Below are positions 40,444 through 53,443 of a DNA stretch of 64,000 bases, one piece after another. The notes below the pieces were generated by a model. It worked only from the letters and a program-made list of their open reading frames with translations, searched no databases and had not been told where the DNA came from. Numbering within the stretch: the stretch's first letter is position 1; every line of letters begins with the position of its first letter. Both the position numbers and the translations under genes were made by a program. Source of the stretch: Hysterangium stoloniferum (taxonomy: Eukaryota > Basidiomycota > Agaricomycetes > Hysterangiales > Hysterangiaceae); contig WHVD01000136.1 of the NCBI GenBank assembly GCA_015178975.1, forward strand, positions 62,001-126,000, given 5' to 3'.

Positions 40444-43400
40444 CTAAAACAGTTTCTCCAGTGGGTCAATAACAGTGCCCAACTATTGATCCCATTAATA
40501 AAACAAATATATGTTTAATGAATAAGTAACGCACCTTCTTAACGACTCGGGGCAATGTTTGTCGTTGGAAACTAACCCTGGTATTCCATTCAGTCCCAAT
40601 AGGTATGTCCATCGCCTTTTCAAACTGTGCCTTGCTCGTATAAGGGTATGGGAGGTCCTTGACAAGATATTTAGAAGCCTTTTTGTCTTTCCTTTCGGAA
40701 ATAATAAGATGTGGTTTTCCATAGTCTGCACGCGTCTTGGGATCAATACCAGCGACTTTCTTTATGAATTTTTTCGCTTTCGGATTTTTTTTCGCACCTG
40801 GACCCCCCCATGAGCCCTATCAGATCGAACATATAGTCAAACTAAAACATGAGAGAAGAGAGAATGATATACGAACCCAACCGGGAAGTGTGTGATCCTC
40901 TTCGCGAGGCGCGTCCTCTTCAACCTCCCGCTTTTTCAACTTTTCAAAGTCCTTCACAAGAAGTGAGCACCCCTGAGAGCATCAGGGAAATAATCATACT
41001 TGAACAACGTTGTCACCAGCGAACGCCATAGCTACAAGGTCCCGCTGCTGGAATGCCTTCGTTCCTTTGCCTTTGTCGTTGGCTTTGACATGCTGCTCTT
41101 GCGCCTCTATTTCGCTATCTGCATCAGAATCTTCAAACGCGGCGTCGACTTTCAGTCCATTTTGATGTGCCTTCTGCTTCGTCTTAACCTTACTAGATAT
41201 CCCCCCGACCAGCTCGTTGGCTTGGGTAGTAGGTTCGTCGGGTATCTCTAGAACATCATCCATGGAAATCTCGACGGTTGCGTCGTCGCGCGCTTTCTCG
41301 CGTTCGTCGACATGCTTCTTTAATTGCTTCTGCGTCTGATTCTTTGTTTTGGCGGCACCAGAACTGTCTTTACCGATCACAATTTCGTTCTTCCGACGTG
41401 ATTGTGTGATGACAGTTTTACCAGGTTGGAGCCAGGGATTGACTTCTGGTAAAGCACGAGATACAGATGGTGGAGATAATGGTGGCACATCCTCTTGCGA
41501 CAACGGAGGAGAGCGTAGTGAGGTGAATGAATCCACAGCAGGCGATAGAACAGCATGGTCTGATGATTTGAGGGTGCTGGAACTGTCAGAGGGAGCTAAA
41601 GGTCGGGCAACGTTCTATTATATGATGAAATGACGATAGGCATGGAATATTATTACAAACTACACTTACCATTAATTGACCTGGCCTAAATGTCATCCTA
41701 CCGCCAGTACGTTGTATTTGAACGTCATCAAGGCCATCAACAAGATCTCCACCCTCCACAACCCCATCCTCACTGCCACCGATCCTGGCCATCTCACCAC
41801 GAAAGTCATCTGCGGCGTCCCCAACGAGACGAGCATCTCTAGCCATAGCCTCTTGCATAAACTTCATACCAAACACGCCTTTCTTCTTTATCGGTAGGGA
41901 GTTGTCGTCATGGGCCCCTTCCTCAATGCGACGTACTTCCTCGAAAGCTTTGGCTTTGATGTCCGCAACGTCATCATCCTCATCCTCATCGTCGGAGTCA
42001 CTTTCACCATCGCCTTGTATCTTAGCTCGCAACCGCTCGCCTTTCTCCAGCATTTCCTCAATTTCTTTCCGCTGATCGACTTCCAACTCGCCCCTGCCTT
42101 TCATGGCTCTGGCCCATTTCCCAGTATTTTTATGTCGGAGAGTCGCACGCTCACGAGCTCGTTCCACCTCGTGTTTCATCCGCTCCTCCTCGTCATCCTC
42201 GTCACCTCCCCCCTCAGCTTCTTTAATCAAATTGCCAATCTTTTCCCGAGTCTTTCTTTGGATTTTCCGATAAGTCTTGCTCTTGATCTTAGCAATACGC
42301 TTTGCCTTAGCTTCGGCACGGAACAGGAGTTCTCGCGTCTTGCGAAGCTCTGCCCGGCGTTGGGCGACCTCTTCGACGGAAAGATGGTTCATCTTTAATT
42401 CTTCGGTCTTGGTAATCTCAGTTTCATCGCGCATCTGAGCCGCTTTCAAAAGTGTATCGACGGCACTCTCAAGTTCGGTCGATGGCTGTGGCATGGGAGT
42501 TAGAAACGAAAAAGATAAATGTCGAATTGCATCGCACTTTAAACTTGGATGCTAAACCGGCATTTGAAGCATTGATCTTTTGGGGTACTTGTAATGGAAA
42601 GCTAAGATGGTCAGCCTAAGTTTGATTGAGTTACGGAGCGATATATAATGTGAGAAGTTGGACCAACCTCTTTAATTCTCTTCATTGTAGCCTTCCATTT
42701 ATCAACTTCTTCTTTAGTTTGTTCATAAGCAGCTTCTCGATCCAGTCGCTCCTGGGTACGAAGAGGCAGAGGGGCTGGAAGAGCATCACCCTTGGTCAAA
42801 GGCTTCGTCGATTTTTTGAGGGCCAGAAGCGATGGATTCGAAGCTAATGGCGCCAGGAGATCGTCAAGTTGTAACTTAGAACCTACATGCCCATTAGATT
42901 GAAGTTATAGAACAAGCGGAGTGAGGCAAAACCTGCTGCTGCGTGGACTCCGAACTCTCCCTCTGCGCCTGCTTCAGTGCGCTCTTGAATCATACGACGC
43001 TTCCGAGGAACATTAAGGGCCTCATCTTCAGCCTTGTCAGTAGCCTCCTCAGCTTTGCGCTTGGTACCGTATTCTAGCTTGGAGACAAATGCATCAAGGT
43101 TATCAAGGGCTTCCTCGTCAGACATTGGCTCGTCATCTGATGGTGCAAATGGATCCTGGATGCCCACGTTTCTTCTTGGTTTAGTCACTTCCTCTCCTTC
43201 CTCTCCTTCCTCATCCTCATCCCCATCCCCATCAGCTTCTTCGCTGTCATCTCCAAGATCTAATTCACCCCGACCATCTAGGACGTCTAAAACATCCAAA
43301 AACTCGTCACTGTCGCCTTCTTCCTCCTCGTCTTCCCCTTCTTGTGAGCTTCCATCGGAATGAACTCCTGGCTGGACCTCCTCATCCAGGTCAACCTCTG

Positions 43401-43871
43401 CAAAACGAACTGCTGACTTTGATTTCGCCTTCGCCTTAGCATTTTGTGGTTTCTTCTTTGAAGGCTACGTTACCTTCGTTCAGCGAGGAAGTAACAGTAA
43501 TGATGAATACCTACCTTCGCAAAAGAAAATCCTGCAAAACGATCCTCATCGCTTTCTTCGAAGGCGTTATCACTGTCAATTTCTTCGTCATCCTCGCTAT
43601 TAATAACGTCGGCCTTGTCTCCAAGGTCCATTATCCTCGCTCGCAAAGCACTGTAGTCCACCTCATCAGCATCAAAGTCCGCCTCAACCCCCATTTCTTC
43701 TTCCTTGTCCAACGACAATTTAATCGCTGATCTCCTGTTTTTTTCAGAAGAGTATTCGTAGACATCATCGGCGGTTTGAACGGCAGCCTTGCGTGCATGT
43801 CGTTTTGCAAATCCCGCAGCGTTGGCCTTCCGTTTGGACTGGAAATTTTTTTTGCTCAAAGTGGGAGGCAT
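40444..43871 (-). CDS. UTP14: U3 snoRNP component Utp14
   Basis: Start at 43,871 (MPPTLSKKNFQSKRKANAAGFAKRHARKA). At least seven exons; acidic low-complexity segments (DGDGDEDEEGEEGEE) alternate with basic ones. Family blocks: DNLDAFVSKL; LLAPLPLRTQERLDREAAYEQTKEEVDKWKATMKRIKE; KIKSKTYRKIQRKTREK; LRHKNTGKWARAMKGRG; KFMQEAMARD; NPWLQPG; FAGDNVV; then PGWGSWGGPG, RADYGKPHLIISERKDKKASKYLVKDLPYPYTS, PIGTEWN, and the last exon GTVIDPLEKLF with stop at 40,444. It is part of the small-subunit processome in the nucleolus, needed for 18S rRNA maturation and activation of the helicase Dhr1. Divergent from SNU114. Confidence 0.95.
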
Positions 43872-44125
43872 ATTGTAAAATTACTGGGGATAGACCTTGT
43901 GGCAGGGGGTAGAGGGATTGAGGTAATAGGCGAAGATTGCAATGAAGCTTCGCCGAATTGCAGGAGGTAAAAAGAAGGTGCCGTGGCGTGCCGCTTGCAT
44001 CCGCGATAACGTAATACCAGCGCTCACCACGAAACTTAACGCGTTACATCGCGTTGGGTCGCCTTAGTTGCTCATTTCTTTCCTTTCGTTCCGTATAAAG
44101 AAGACGTAGTCTTTAACTCTAAAAA
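43872..44125. promoter_or_regulatory. Shared divergent promoter, UTP14 / SNU114
   Basis: Only 254 bp separate the two start codons, so the region must serve both genes. No TATA box is evident. Confidence 0.6.
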
Positions 44126-47100
44126 ATGGCCTCCTTAGAAGACTACGATGAGTTTGGAAACTATATTGGTGCTGACCTCGAGTCAGATGAGGATGAGGAC
44201 AATGGTCTTCCAGAGGAATTCCAGCAGCGACCGCAGATGCAGGAGCAACCTTTGGAAGGTTTCGATGAAGAGCCTGGACCAAATGATCAGGCACTCATGG
44301 AAATTGACGGTGCGTTCGTTTTAAAATTGTGGGATCATTGTTGAATATTAAGTTGCAATTCCACATTCGTTCTGCCTAGTAGAACCTACCCACACTGCCG
44401 TTGTATTACACGAGGACAAAAAATACTACCCCACAGCAGAAGAGATCTACGGACCAGACGTGGAGACTCTCGTTCAAGAAGAGGACGCCCAACCGCTCAC
44501 ACAACCCATTATCGAGCCGGTGAAAGTGAGGAAATGGGCTGTTGAAGAAAAAGGGCTGCCAGAAACGCGATTTGACAAAGGGTGCGTTGCATATATATCA
44601 TTATTCACGCAAAAACCTATTCATGCGGCATACCAGATTTTTGGTCGACATGACAAACTATCCTGAAATGGTACGGAATGTCGCTGTGGTAGGACATTTA
44701 CATCATGGAAAAACATCGTTATTGGACATGCTGGTGTTTGAAACACACAAGCTTACCTGGGATGCTGATCGCCCCGTTCGGTATACCGACACCCACATTC
44801 TTTCCCGCACACGGGAGATCTCTATCAAATCATCTCCTATGTCCCTTATCCTGCAGACAACAGCGGGAAAGTCCCATCTTTTCAATTTCATTGATACTCC
44901 CGGCCATGTAAATTTTGTGGACGAGGTGGCAGCAGCCATGCGATTAACGGATGGCATTATCGTCGTCGTCGATGTTGTGGAAGGGGTATGCGTTTCCACA
45001 CCCCTCCCCGCGGTTGAATCTCATTTTTTGTAGGTGATGGTTAATACAGAATCCATTCTTCGTCATGCAGTCAATGAAGGCATCCCCATCACGTTGGTTA
45101 TCAATAAGGTTGACCGTTTAATCCTTGAATTGCGTATCAAACCGCACGATGCATATTACAAAATTCGACATACTATCGAGGAAGTCAACACGTTCATAAG
45201 GTTTGTCATTTGGGTGTATTTTACATTCCAAAATCAAATGTCTTTCCATACAGCGCTATTAATTCTGATCCAGAATTGCGTCTAAGTCCTGAACGTGGTA
45301 ATGTTGCATTTGCTAGCACGGACCTCGGTTGGTGCTTTACTTTGAGGTCATTCGCGCAGATGTACGCAGACACCTATGGTACCACCATTCTATTTTTTGG
45401 TATTTTAATGTGCTAAGCTTTTTCAGGGTCATTCGACGTATCGTCATTTGCCGAACGTCTCTGGGGGGACATCTATTTTGACGAAGAAGACCGTAAGTTC
45501 TCTCGCAAAGCCGCCGACCCAGAGTCTCCGCGTACATTTGTGCACTTCATCCTTGACCCCGTCTACAAGATCTACAGCTCTGTTTTGAGTGAGGAAACCG
45601 ACCAACTCAAAGAAACCTTAGAGGGTTTGGGGATTATTTTGAAGCCGCTTATGTTTAAGATGGATGTGCGTCCTCTACTCAAAGCCGTATTGGATCAGTT
45701 CTTCGGTACCGCCACTGGTTTGGTCGATATGGTTGTTGAGCATATTCCATCGCCTGTCGAAGGCTCTGCTTTGAAGGTACATAACATCATCTTTTGAACA
45801 ATATCGGTAGTTGAATAATGTGTTGTGACCAGGTCGAGCGGACATACACCGGCCCTCAAACGTCTGAACTTGTCGAGAATATGCGCGAGCTGAAGCGAGA
45901 TGGACCTACAATGATTCAGATCACAAAATTATACCAGACTACAGATGCACAAAGTTTCCGTGCATTTGGGCGTGTCATGTGTGGGACAGTGCGAAAAGGG
46001 ATGGAATTGAAGGTCTTAGGAGAAGGATATTCACCTGAAGATGAAGAAGATATGGTCAAAGCTGTGGTGGAAGACGTGTGGATATATCAATCACGGTATT
46101 TTACTTTTTTTAGGATTATATCGAACGCTCTAATCTTTTCCCAGGTATGTCATCGAAGCCCAGGAAATTCCAGCTGGCAATCTTGTCCTCCTAGGCGGTA
46201 TCGAAGGCTCGATCTCCAAAACGGCTACACTTGCCTCCACAGACATTGACGATGACCTCTACATATTTCGACCAATCAAGCATATTACCCAATCCGTCTT
46301 AAAAATTGCTGTTGAGCCCATTGCTCCTTCCGAACTTCCCAAAATGCTTGCTGGACTACGGAATATCAATAAATCGTACCCACTCATACAAACGAAAGTG
46401 GAGGAAAGCGGGGAGCATGTTGTTATGGGAACTGGAGAGCTGTACTTGGATTGTGTTATGCATGATTTACGAAAAATCTTCGCAGAGATTGAGATTAAAG
46501 TCTCAGATCCGACGACTAGATTCTGTGAGACGGTGTTGGAAACGAGTGCGTTAAAGTGTTACGCTGATACGCCTAATAAAAAGTGCGTATTGACCAATTA
46601 TCTGATTGTGTTTACTTAGACGTCCGTGTAGAAATAAGGTTACCATGATCGCTGAGCCGCTTGAGCGTGGCGTTGCGGAGGATATCGAAACAGGACGAGT
46701 CAATATGCGGATGTCAGCAAAAGACCGTGGCAAGTTCTTTGAAGAGAGGTACCAATGGGATTTACTTGCGTCACGGTCAATATGGGCTTTTGGTCCTGAT
46801 GACAATGGTGCCAATATATTGCTGGATGATACCTTGCCCTCCCAGGTGGACAAAAAGCTCATAGGGACGGTGAAGGAACACATAAAGCAGGGCTTCCAGT
46901 GGGCATCTCGTGAAGGGCCATTATGCGATGAGCGTGAGTGCAAAGTCCTCCATTTTCCGGCCTAAATCTAATCTCTTCACAGCAATGCGCAACGTGAAAT
47001 TTCGCATCCTAGATGCCAGCCTCGCGCAAGAGCCAATATTCCGCGGCGGCGGCCAAATCGTCCCAACCGCCCGCCGGGTCTGCTACAGCTCCTTCCTCAT

Positions 47101-47551
47101 GGCGACCCCGCGGCTCATGGAGCCCATCTACTACGTCGAAGTGCAGGCCCCCGCAGACTGCATCTCGGCCGTCTACACGGTGCTCGCGCGGCGGAGAGGC
47201 CACGTGACGCAGGATATCCCGAAAGCGGGCTCGCCCTTGTACACGATAAAGGCGTTGATACCCGTCATCGACGCGAACGGCTTCGAGACGGACCTGCGTA
47301 CGGCGACGCAGGGACAGGCGTTCTGTCTGCAGATCTTCGACCACTGGTCTATCGTCCCCGGCGACCCCACTGACACGTCCATCCTTCTGCGGCCCCTGGA
47401 GCCCGCGGCGGGCCAGGCGCTGGCGAGGGATTTGGTGTTGAAGACGAGGCGGAGGAAGGGGCTTGGTGATCAGATTGCGGTGTCGAAGTATCTCGATGAT
47501 GAGTTTGTCCTTGCGTTGTCGGCGTCTGGGCATGCTGACTTGCTGGGGTGA
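44126..47551 (+). CDS. SNU114: U5 snRNP GTPase Snu114 (EFTUD2)
   Basis: Start [26 protein letters not shown], the typical acidic N-terminus. The GTPase domain has G1 GHLHHGKTS near 44,693, G3 DTPGHVNF near 44,893 and G4 NKVDR near 45,103. EF-2-like domains follow, with [14 protein letters not shown] and the C-terminal domain IV-V part ([26 protein letters not shown].., [16 protein letters not shown].., [16 protein letters not shown]). Ends at 47,551. About ten exons with small GT-AG introns. The protein is the EF-2-like GTPase that controls Brr2 unwinding in spliceosome activation and disassembly. The last exon has a much higher GC content than the rest. Confidence 0.95.
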
Positions 47552-48140
47552 GGGAGGGGTTTTCTGCCACTGTTGTTGTGTAATATGGTGTACTTGACAA
47601 AAAGAAATTGTTATAGGTGCAGATCTTTAATGAGTTTGAGGTTATATTTATATATATACTTCAATGAGTGCTACTTAAAATGCTATTAGCTGGAGACACG
47701 TCAATGACCACAACACCTCCACCTCAGCAATTATCACTTTACCTTCAAATAAATATATATGTATATACGACACATCACCGTGACGACTCGCTTCAGTTCT
47801 CAATTCGCTTTATAGCTGATGCCTTAGGTTAAATACAAATAGTATGAAAAAAGCGAGAAAAGAAAAAAAAAAAAGGTCAGAGGAAAGAGAACCGAATCCC
47901 GAATCTCTCCATCCCCATCGCCCCCCCTCCCCAATATCAAAAGCTTCATCATCATCATCCACCAACCTTCAATCAAGCCCCAATCCATCCCCCGCACAAG
48001 AAAAACCTCCAAGCCCATCCAGTAACGGAATTTTGATGCCAAGTTAGCAATAACTTTTCGTTATGCGATCCTCCTGCACATACCATCCCACCCCCACCCC
48101 CCGCACACGCCACGCTCCCTCCAATCATTTCATCACTAAA
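47552..48140. other. Intergenic between SNU114 and calnexin
   Basis: Convergent 3' flanks. The Ser/Pro/Lys-rich frame at 47,844-48,047 and the low-complexity CATCATCATC tract look like non-coding sequence. Confidence 0.5.
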
Positions 48141-50223
48141 CTATTTCCGCTTTTTAACAGGTGCCTCGGTCTTCTCCCCACCCGCAGGCGCAACAGGAGC
48201 CGTCTCAGTTTTCTTCTTATCATCAGGAGTTGGTGCGTCCGTCTTTTTCGACGACTGAAAAAAACACAACAGACATTTATTTAGTCATGCGATATAACTC
48301 GACAGAAGAAGAGAAAACCCACCTTAGTAACACCACCCTGCTGTCCACCGACCAACCCAAACACGGCACCCAACATCCCAAAGAGCGTGAGAATCGCACC
48401 GACAAGAACAGCGCCAGTCTCCGGAGCAGCCTTGAAGGCCTCAACAGGGTCGACCTTTGCGGCATCAATGAACGCGAAGACTTTCTGCCTGATAAAGGCA
48501 ACAGGGTCTGCCTTCCAGTCAATTGTGGCGGGTTCCTCCTCGACGTCAGGGATGGCACTCTTAGCAGCCTCGAGGGGCTTCCTGATGTCGAAGGTGGCAG
48601 CAGCGAGGGCTTTTGCGTCCTCGACGGAATGGCCGACGTAGATGTTGTCGAAGAGGATATCTTCGGTCATGGTCCAGATTTCGATTCCGACACCGCCCTA
48701 AGAGATCGGAATAGCTTGATTAGTGAAAGTGTGAGCAGAGGAGCGGGTGGAACTCACGATCCTCTTGAGGCTCTTGGCGGGTTCCTTATCCTCGAAATAA
48801 TCGGGGTTAGGGATCTTACGGGGAGCCCAGATGCCCTTGTAGGCAGGGTTATCAATCATAGGGGGGTACCACTTGCCTTTGTAGGCAGGGTTGGCTGTCA
48901 TGGGCCTGAAAAGAAAAGGAACGATTAGTAAAACATGTAGCAAAGGCACAACAAGATGGCACACCTCTTCCATTCGCCACATCCGGGAGCCTCGTCACAT
49001 TTGGGGTTCCTGATGCTAGCAGCGATCCACTCGCCATCTTCTTCATCCTCCCATTCCTCGGGCTTTTGCGCCTCGGGGTCAACAACCATATCGGGTTCAT
49101 CATCAAGCCATCCTTCGGGCTTCTCAGCCTCCTCGTCGAGGATCTCGTATGGTGCATCTTCATCCCAATCTTCGGGCTACGGGTCCAAAGCGGAATTGAT
49201 TAATCGTGACAACGCTTACAGCATGGCAAGACATACTTTAGTGGCCTCAGGATCGGCAATCTTGCTTTCATCAACCCAGTCTTCGGGCTTCTTGTCCTCG
49301 GGATCATCAATTTCCTTGGCTGGGTTAACAGCCGGGTCAAAGTCCTCCAAGAGGTTTCCAGTTTTAACACTCTCTCCGTCAATGGAGAGGTCGAAAGTGT
49401 TATCGGGACTACAGGAACTAATGTAAAAAACGGCGCATATATACTACTTATAAAGAACACGCACTGAACAACGAGTGTGTAAAGCTTGGTTTCTTTTCCA
49501 ATTGAAGGAGTGGGGGCGGCCTGGAGGTGCTTTTCTTCGAACTCGCCGGTCTTGGGGTTGCGGTGGCGGAAGATAAAGTGCACCTACGGGAGGAGATTGC
49601 GCGCGTTCGTCAAATTTCCCATTTTTTTCATTTCGTTCACACGCAGGGGCACACACACACCTTGCTGCCGGGGCAGGTCATATCGGCCCCAAACATGACA
49701 ACCCACGGGGTCTTGTCGTCGAACTCGCCATATGACTGGTATCCCTCCTCGAGGAGCTTGAGGTAGCCGCCGCCGCAGTTGCCGCCCTTCTGGAACTTGG
49801 CCTCGTACTGGATGACGACCGGCTGGTCCTTGATGCCGACGGGCTTCAGAAGGGGCGCAGAGATCGCGTGGTGGCCCGCCTTGGTCTTTGCAACGAGACC
49901 CTTCTCGCCTTCGACGGTGGGATCCAGGTGCGCCTCGACCTCCCACTTGCCGACGTACGAGAACGTCTCGCCGCCGACGGGGGTCTTCTTTGTTGCTTCT
50001 GAGGGAGTCCAGCGGTCCGACCAGTCCTCCGTGAACTGTTCTAGGAAAGGGGCCTTGATCGTTGTGGGCTGTTGGATGGTTTTTTCGTGTGAATTGGTAT
50101 GGAGTGACGTGTCAGCTTCCTGAGTTGGGGACTTACCACAAACTTGGCAGTGAGCTCGTCATTGGCGGTGACGAGAGCAGCTGAAGCTAGAGCGACGAGA
50201 GCAGAGATGGCAGTACTCCGCAT
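48141..50223 (-). CDS. Calnexin
   Basis: Starts [20 protein letters not shown], a signal peptide. Luminal calreticulin-type domain: [54 protein letters not shown]; then P-domain repeats ([55 protein letters not shown] and ..[10 protein letters not shown]), a membrane span ([15 protein letters not shown]) and a short basic cytosolic tail ending KKRK at 48,141, which fits a KKxx ER-retrieval signal. It is an ER lectin chaperone for monoglucosylated glycoproteins. Multi-exon. The gene has the same strand as its neighbour F-box gene. Confidence 0.95.
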
Positions 50224-51034
50224 TGCGAGAGTCAGTGACGAGGGGGAAGTAGACCTGAGATGAGAAAGAGAGGCAAGAGTAAGAGAAAGTAACTTGTCTT
50301 GGATGCGTGACCAATGAGCGCCTTACTTATAACCCGTCCAATTTCGATGCCACGTATACCAACGCAGTTTATTCCCACGCTTCAGACGAATCTTCTCGCA
50401 GCCTGTCTAATTCGTCAAAGATAAGTAACCATTGGGAGCTGAAGGGACATCATTGTCATCATCACTTATGAATGAACTGGCTTTTAAGATTCCAAGTTGT
50501 TGTAGTTGATATTTCTTGGGCGAGAATGACCTGGTTATATGCACCTTAGGAACAGGCATAACAACATGCCACCAATGGTGCCAAATTTCATAATACACGG
50601 CACCCATTAAATACGAAAAATAATACCTCACAGAAAAGGACAATTTCACAAATTCACACTTCGTTCAATCCAAAATTAATACAAAATACAAGATTCTTTT
50701 TCTGTCGCTACATTTCAGCTTCAACGAGCGAATATAAAAAAAAGCTGGTGCGGGCGATATGAAACGCTCTACATAAACACTGAATCAACGGAATCGATAT
50801 CGATATCAGCACTGTCTAGCAGTGGATCAGTGGATGGTCGTCACTGATATCCAGCACAAGAAAAAAAAATGGGGGGGGGGAGGATATAGGAATCGAATCG
50901 AAAATCCACGCATACAAGTCTTTTTTTGTGGGAGGAAGGCGCGCGGAGGTGAGGTCATGGGGTAACCATGCGCCTTCGTCACATGCCATGGTGGCTAATC
51001 GGCGCTCGCTCACGTCAACCGTCAACGTCAACAA
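50224..51034. other. Intergenic, calnexin promoter side
   Basis: Has an A9/G10 homopolymer tract near 50,866. No supported gene. Confidence 0.5.
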
Positions 51035-53443
51035 CTAGAGCGGCGGCACGGGAGAGTCTTTAACGGATATCTCAGGTCCGACCTTGCTGATAATAAACGG
51101 CCCCTGGAGGACGATGCTCGTTATCGATGGACCACCAGCCGTGCGACACGTGCCGACAATGGTCCCAGCCTGGGTCATATTCCCAGCGAATATCCAGCGA
51201 CCCTGATTCTGGTCAGAAGGCTGCAGTTCGCTTTGAGTTCATGCGACGTCATACGCACAGGACTGCTCACCGAAACCCGCACGAGAACAATCAGCCCGTC
51301 TAATTTACGCACGCGGCCGTAGTACGTATAGTGCCCCCAAGCAGTGCCATGTAAGTAGTCCGTCTGTGGGAGTTAAAAATGTCATCAATCATAACAACAC
51401 ATGCACACAAATCGTGCATTACGAACCTCGCCTGTTATGATCACATCGAGAGTCGACACCTCCTCTCCAACACCTTCCTCCTCAAAGTCCATCTCAACAT
51501 CCTCAAACACATCAGCGTGCGGCTCATCAGCATCCATATCATCAGACTGCGAGTCCGTATCTTGCGACTGCCGTTGCATATGTCTAGACATCGGCGCAAC
51601 ACGTTGTGGACGAGGCATCGGTGTCGGAACAGGGGTTTCCATCCCTTCATCCCATGTCTGATAGCGCTTTTGCGAGAATTGTGGGTCCGGCTCCATAGGA
51701 TCCTCGACCAGGACGGTATTCTGCAGCAACCCGTGAGCATATCCAATATCTGTCACACAAGAACATCCACACACCCCATGTGGCCGGAAGTTACGACGAA
51801 CGGCAGGATCCACACCAACCGGGAAGTACGCATTCTGTACCCCGCCATCAACGCTCATATAATCGGTGCCAACTGGTGGATCAACCGTTACGTGTTCCCG
51901 TAAGTTCGCATGGAAAAATACGTTCCACCTAAAGCACCAGTCAGATTGACTCAAAACGATAACAGATGAAAACGGATGAACGTGTACATGTAATGCGTAT
52001 GCTCAGGCAGCGTATTACGCACAGTCGCGAGGGTCGCAGGATGAAGATCCGCCATCCTCTGCGTCATTTGAAGATCTGGCAACTGTAACACGCCAGTCCA
52101 ATCATTAGGCAAAAATAACAACAAAGATAACAGAACACCACTCACAGCCATACGTCCAAGCCAGTTGCCTGTGAACATACCTGGCCGATACAGTGTATGG
52201 AACCAAGTATGCATTAACGGCACACTCCTGTATATCAACGCATCCGCCACAGCCCGCATACGATAGAAGGCATGATCCCAACGTGCACTGCCTCTCGGCG
52301 GATTGATCAGACCGGACAAATTCTCCCGCTCACTCCCAGCCCGCGGCGTCTCGACGCCGATGGCCATAGCACGGAACGTGTTGAGTTCCTGCCAGTCAGC
52401 CGCGGTCGCGCCCTCCCGACCCTGCGCGATGGCTTCGGCACGCGTAGCAGGGAGGTTCGGCAAAATACCTATAGGTATTTTCTCCCTGCGATTTGTGATG
52501 ATGAGGAAGGCGCTAGGTGCTACTGGAGGCGGGGAGACTGTGAGTCGATGGCCAAAGTAAACGAGCGTGATCGGGGGGGAGATTGGCATGGTGATCGCAT
52601 TCCTCAGAGAGCCTGGGGGGACAGGGGGTATGTTGTCTATTTGGTGTACTGTTGACAGTGTTATCGGAAGATGGGCATGTCCATACTTGTGCAGTGTATC
52701 AGTAAAGCTATTAGACTACGTCTGATTGGACATACTCGATGACACCCCATGACGATAGTCTCTAAAGCCTCGCACATACTTTCTGTCGTATTCACATCCT
52801 CACGCAACACGCTTTCTGTGAAAAGGAAGGTATGGGATCAGCTCATGCGGGCGGGGATGGATTTCGGCAGGAACGCACCTCGATCGCTCACAATGGCAAA
52901 GCTGGCAACAGCAAGCTGCAAATACACCGACTCTAGCGGCCAACCATCACCATCGCGCTCACGTTCGACCAAAAGGAGGATGACCCTCCGCAAGAAATCC
53001 TCGACACGGGCACACTCTAGTTGGCGCATGTTCTTCCCATCATCGTCTAGTAACATGAGATATATTTCCCACAGGAGATCCGTGAACGTGTGCTCCTGCC
53101 ACGGGACATTGCCGAGGATGCGCTGTATCCAGATGCCGCTCCTGACTTCCTTGAGAAGTTTACACCGACGTTTGAGCACGGATGCAAAGATATTTGGGGT
53201 GAGCACGGATTCTTGGCCGAGTCTGCGCCTGGGAGCATCTGAATCGAACATTGTTTGGAAAATGAGGAGATAGAGATCATCGTGGGTTTCCACACCACGC
53301 TCGGCGGAGCCTAAAAGTGAATCATGGACGCTTCTGGAGAGGAGGAGGATGTCGGTGAGATGGTGGATTGTGTGGAGGCTACCGACGAGCTCAACGACGA
53401 TAATCTGCTGAACCTCGTAGGGGAGATCCGTCCAGGAGACCAT
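51035..53443 (-). CDS. F-box-like domain protein
   Basis: Starts MVSWTDLPYEVQQIIVVELVGSLHTIHHL (53,443), an F-box-like helix pair (DLPYEVQ.., then LLLSRSVHDSL). The next exon encodes SVLREDVNTTESMCEALETIVMGCHR, then HAHLPITLSTVHQIDNIPPVP joins MPISPPITLVYFGHRLTVSPPP, then a globular part, an acidic low-complexity part (SDDMDADEPHADVFEDVEMDFEEE), and a last part ending TDYLHGTAWGHYTYYGRVRKLDG.., VKDSPVPPL, stop at 51,035. The join across introns near 52,700-52,840 is my reading of GT-AG sites. F-box proteins are substrate adaptors of SCF ubiquitin ligases; the substrate here is unknown. The middle and C-terminal regions are not recognised. Confidence 0.65.

Noticed and set aside
47009..47533. 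174-aa minus-strand frame rich in Arg
   Set aside because: GC-rich antisense shadow of the SNU114 last exon.
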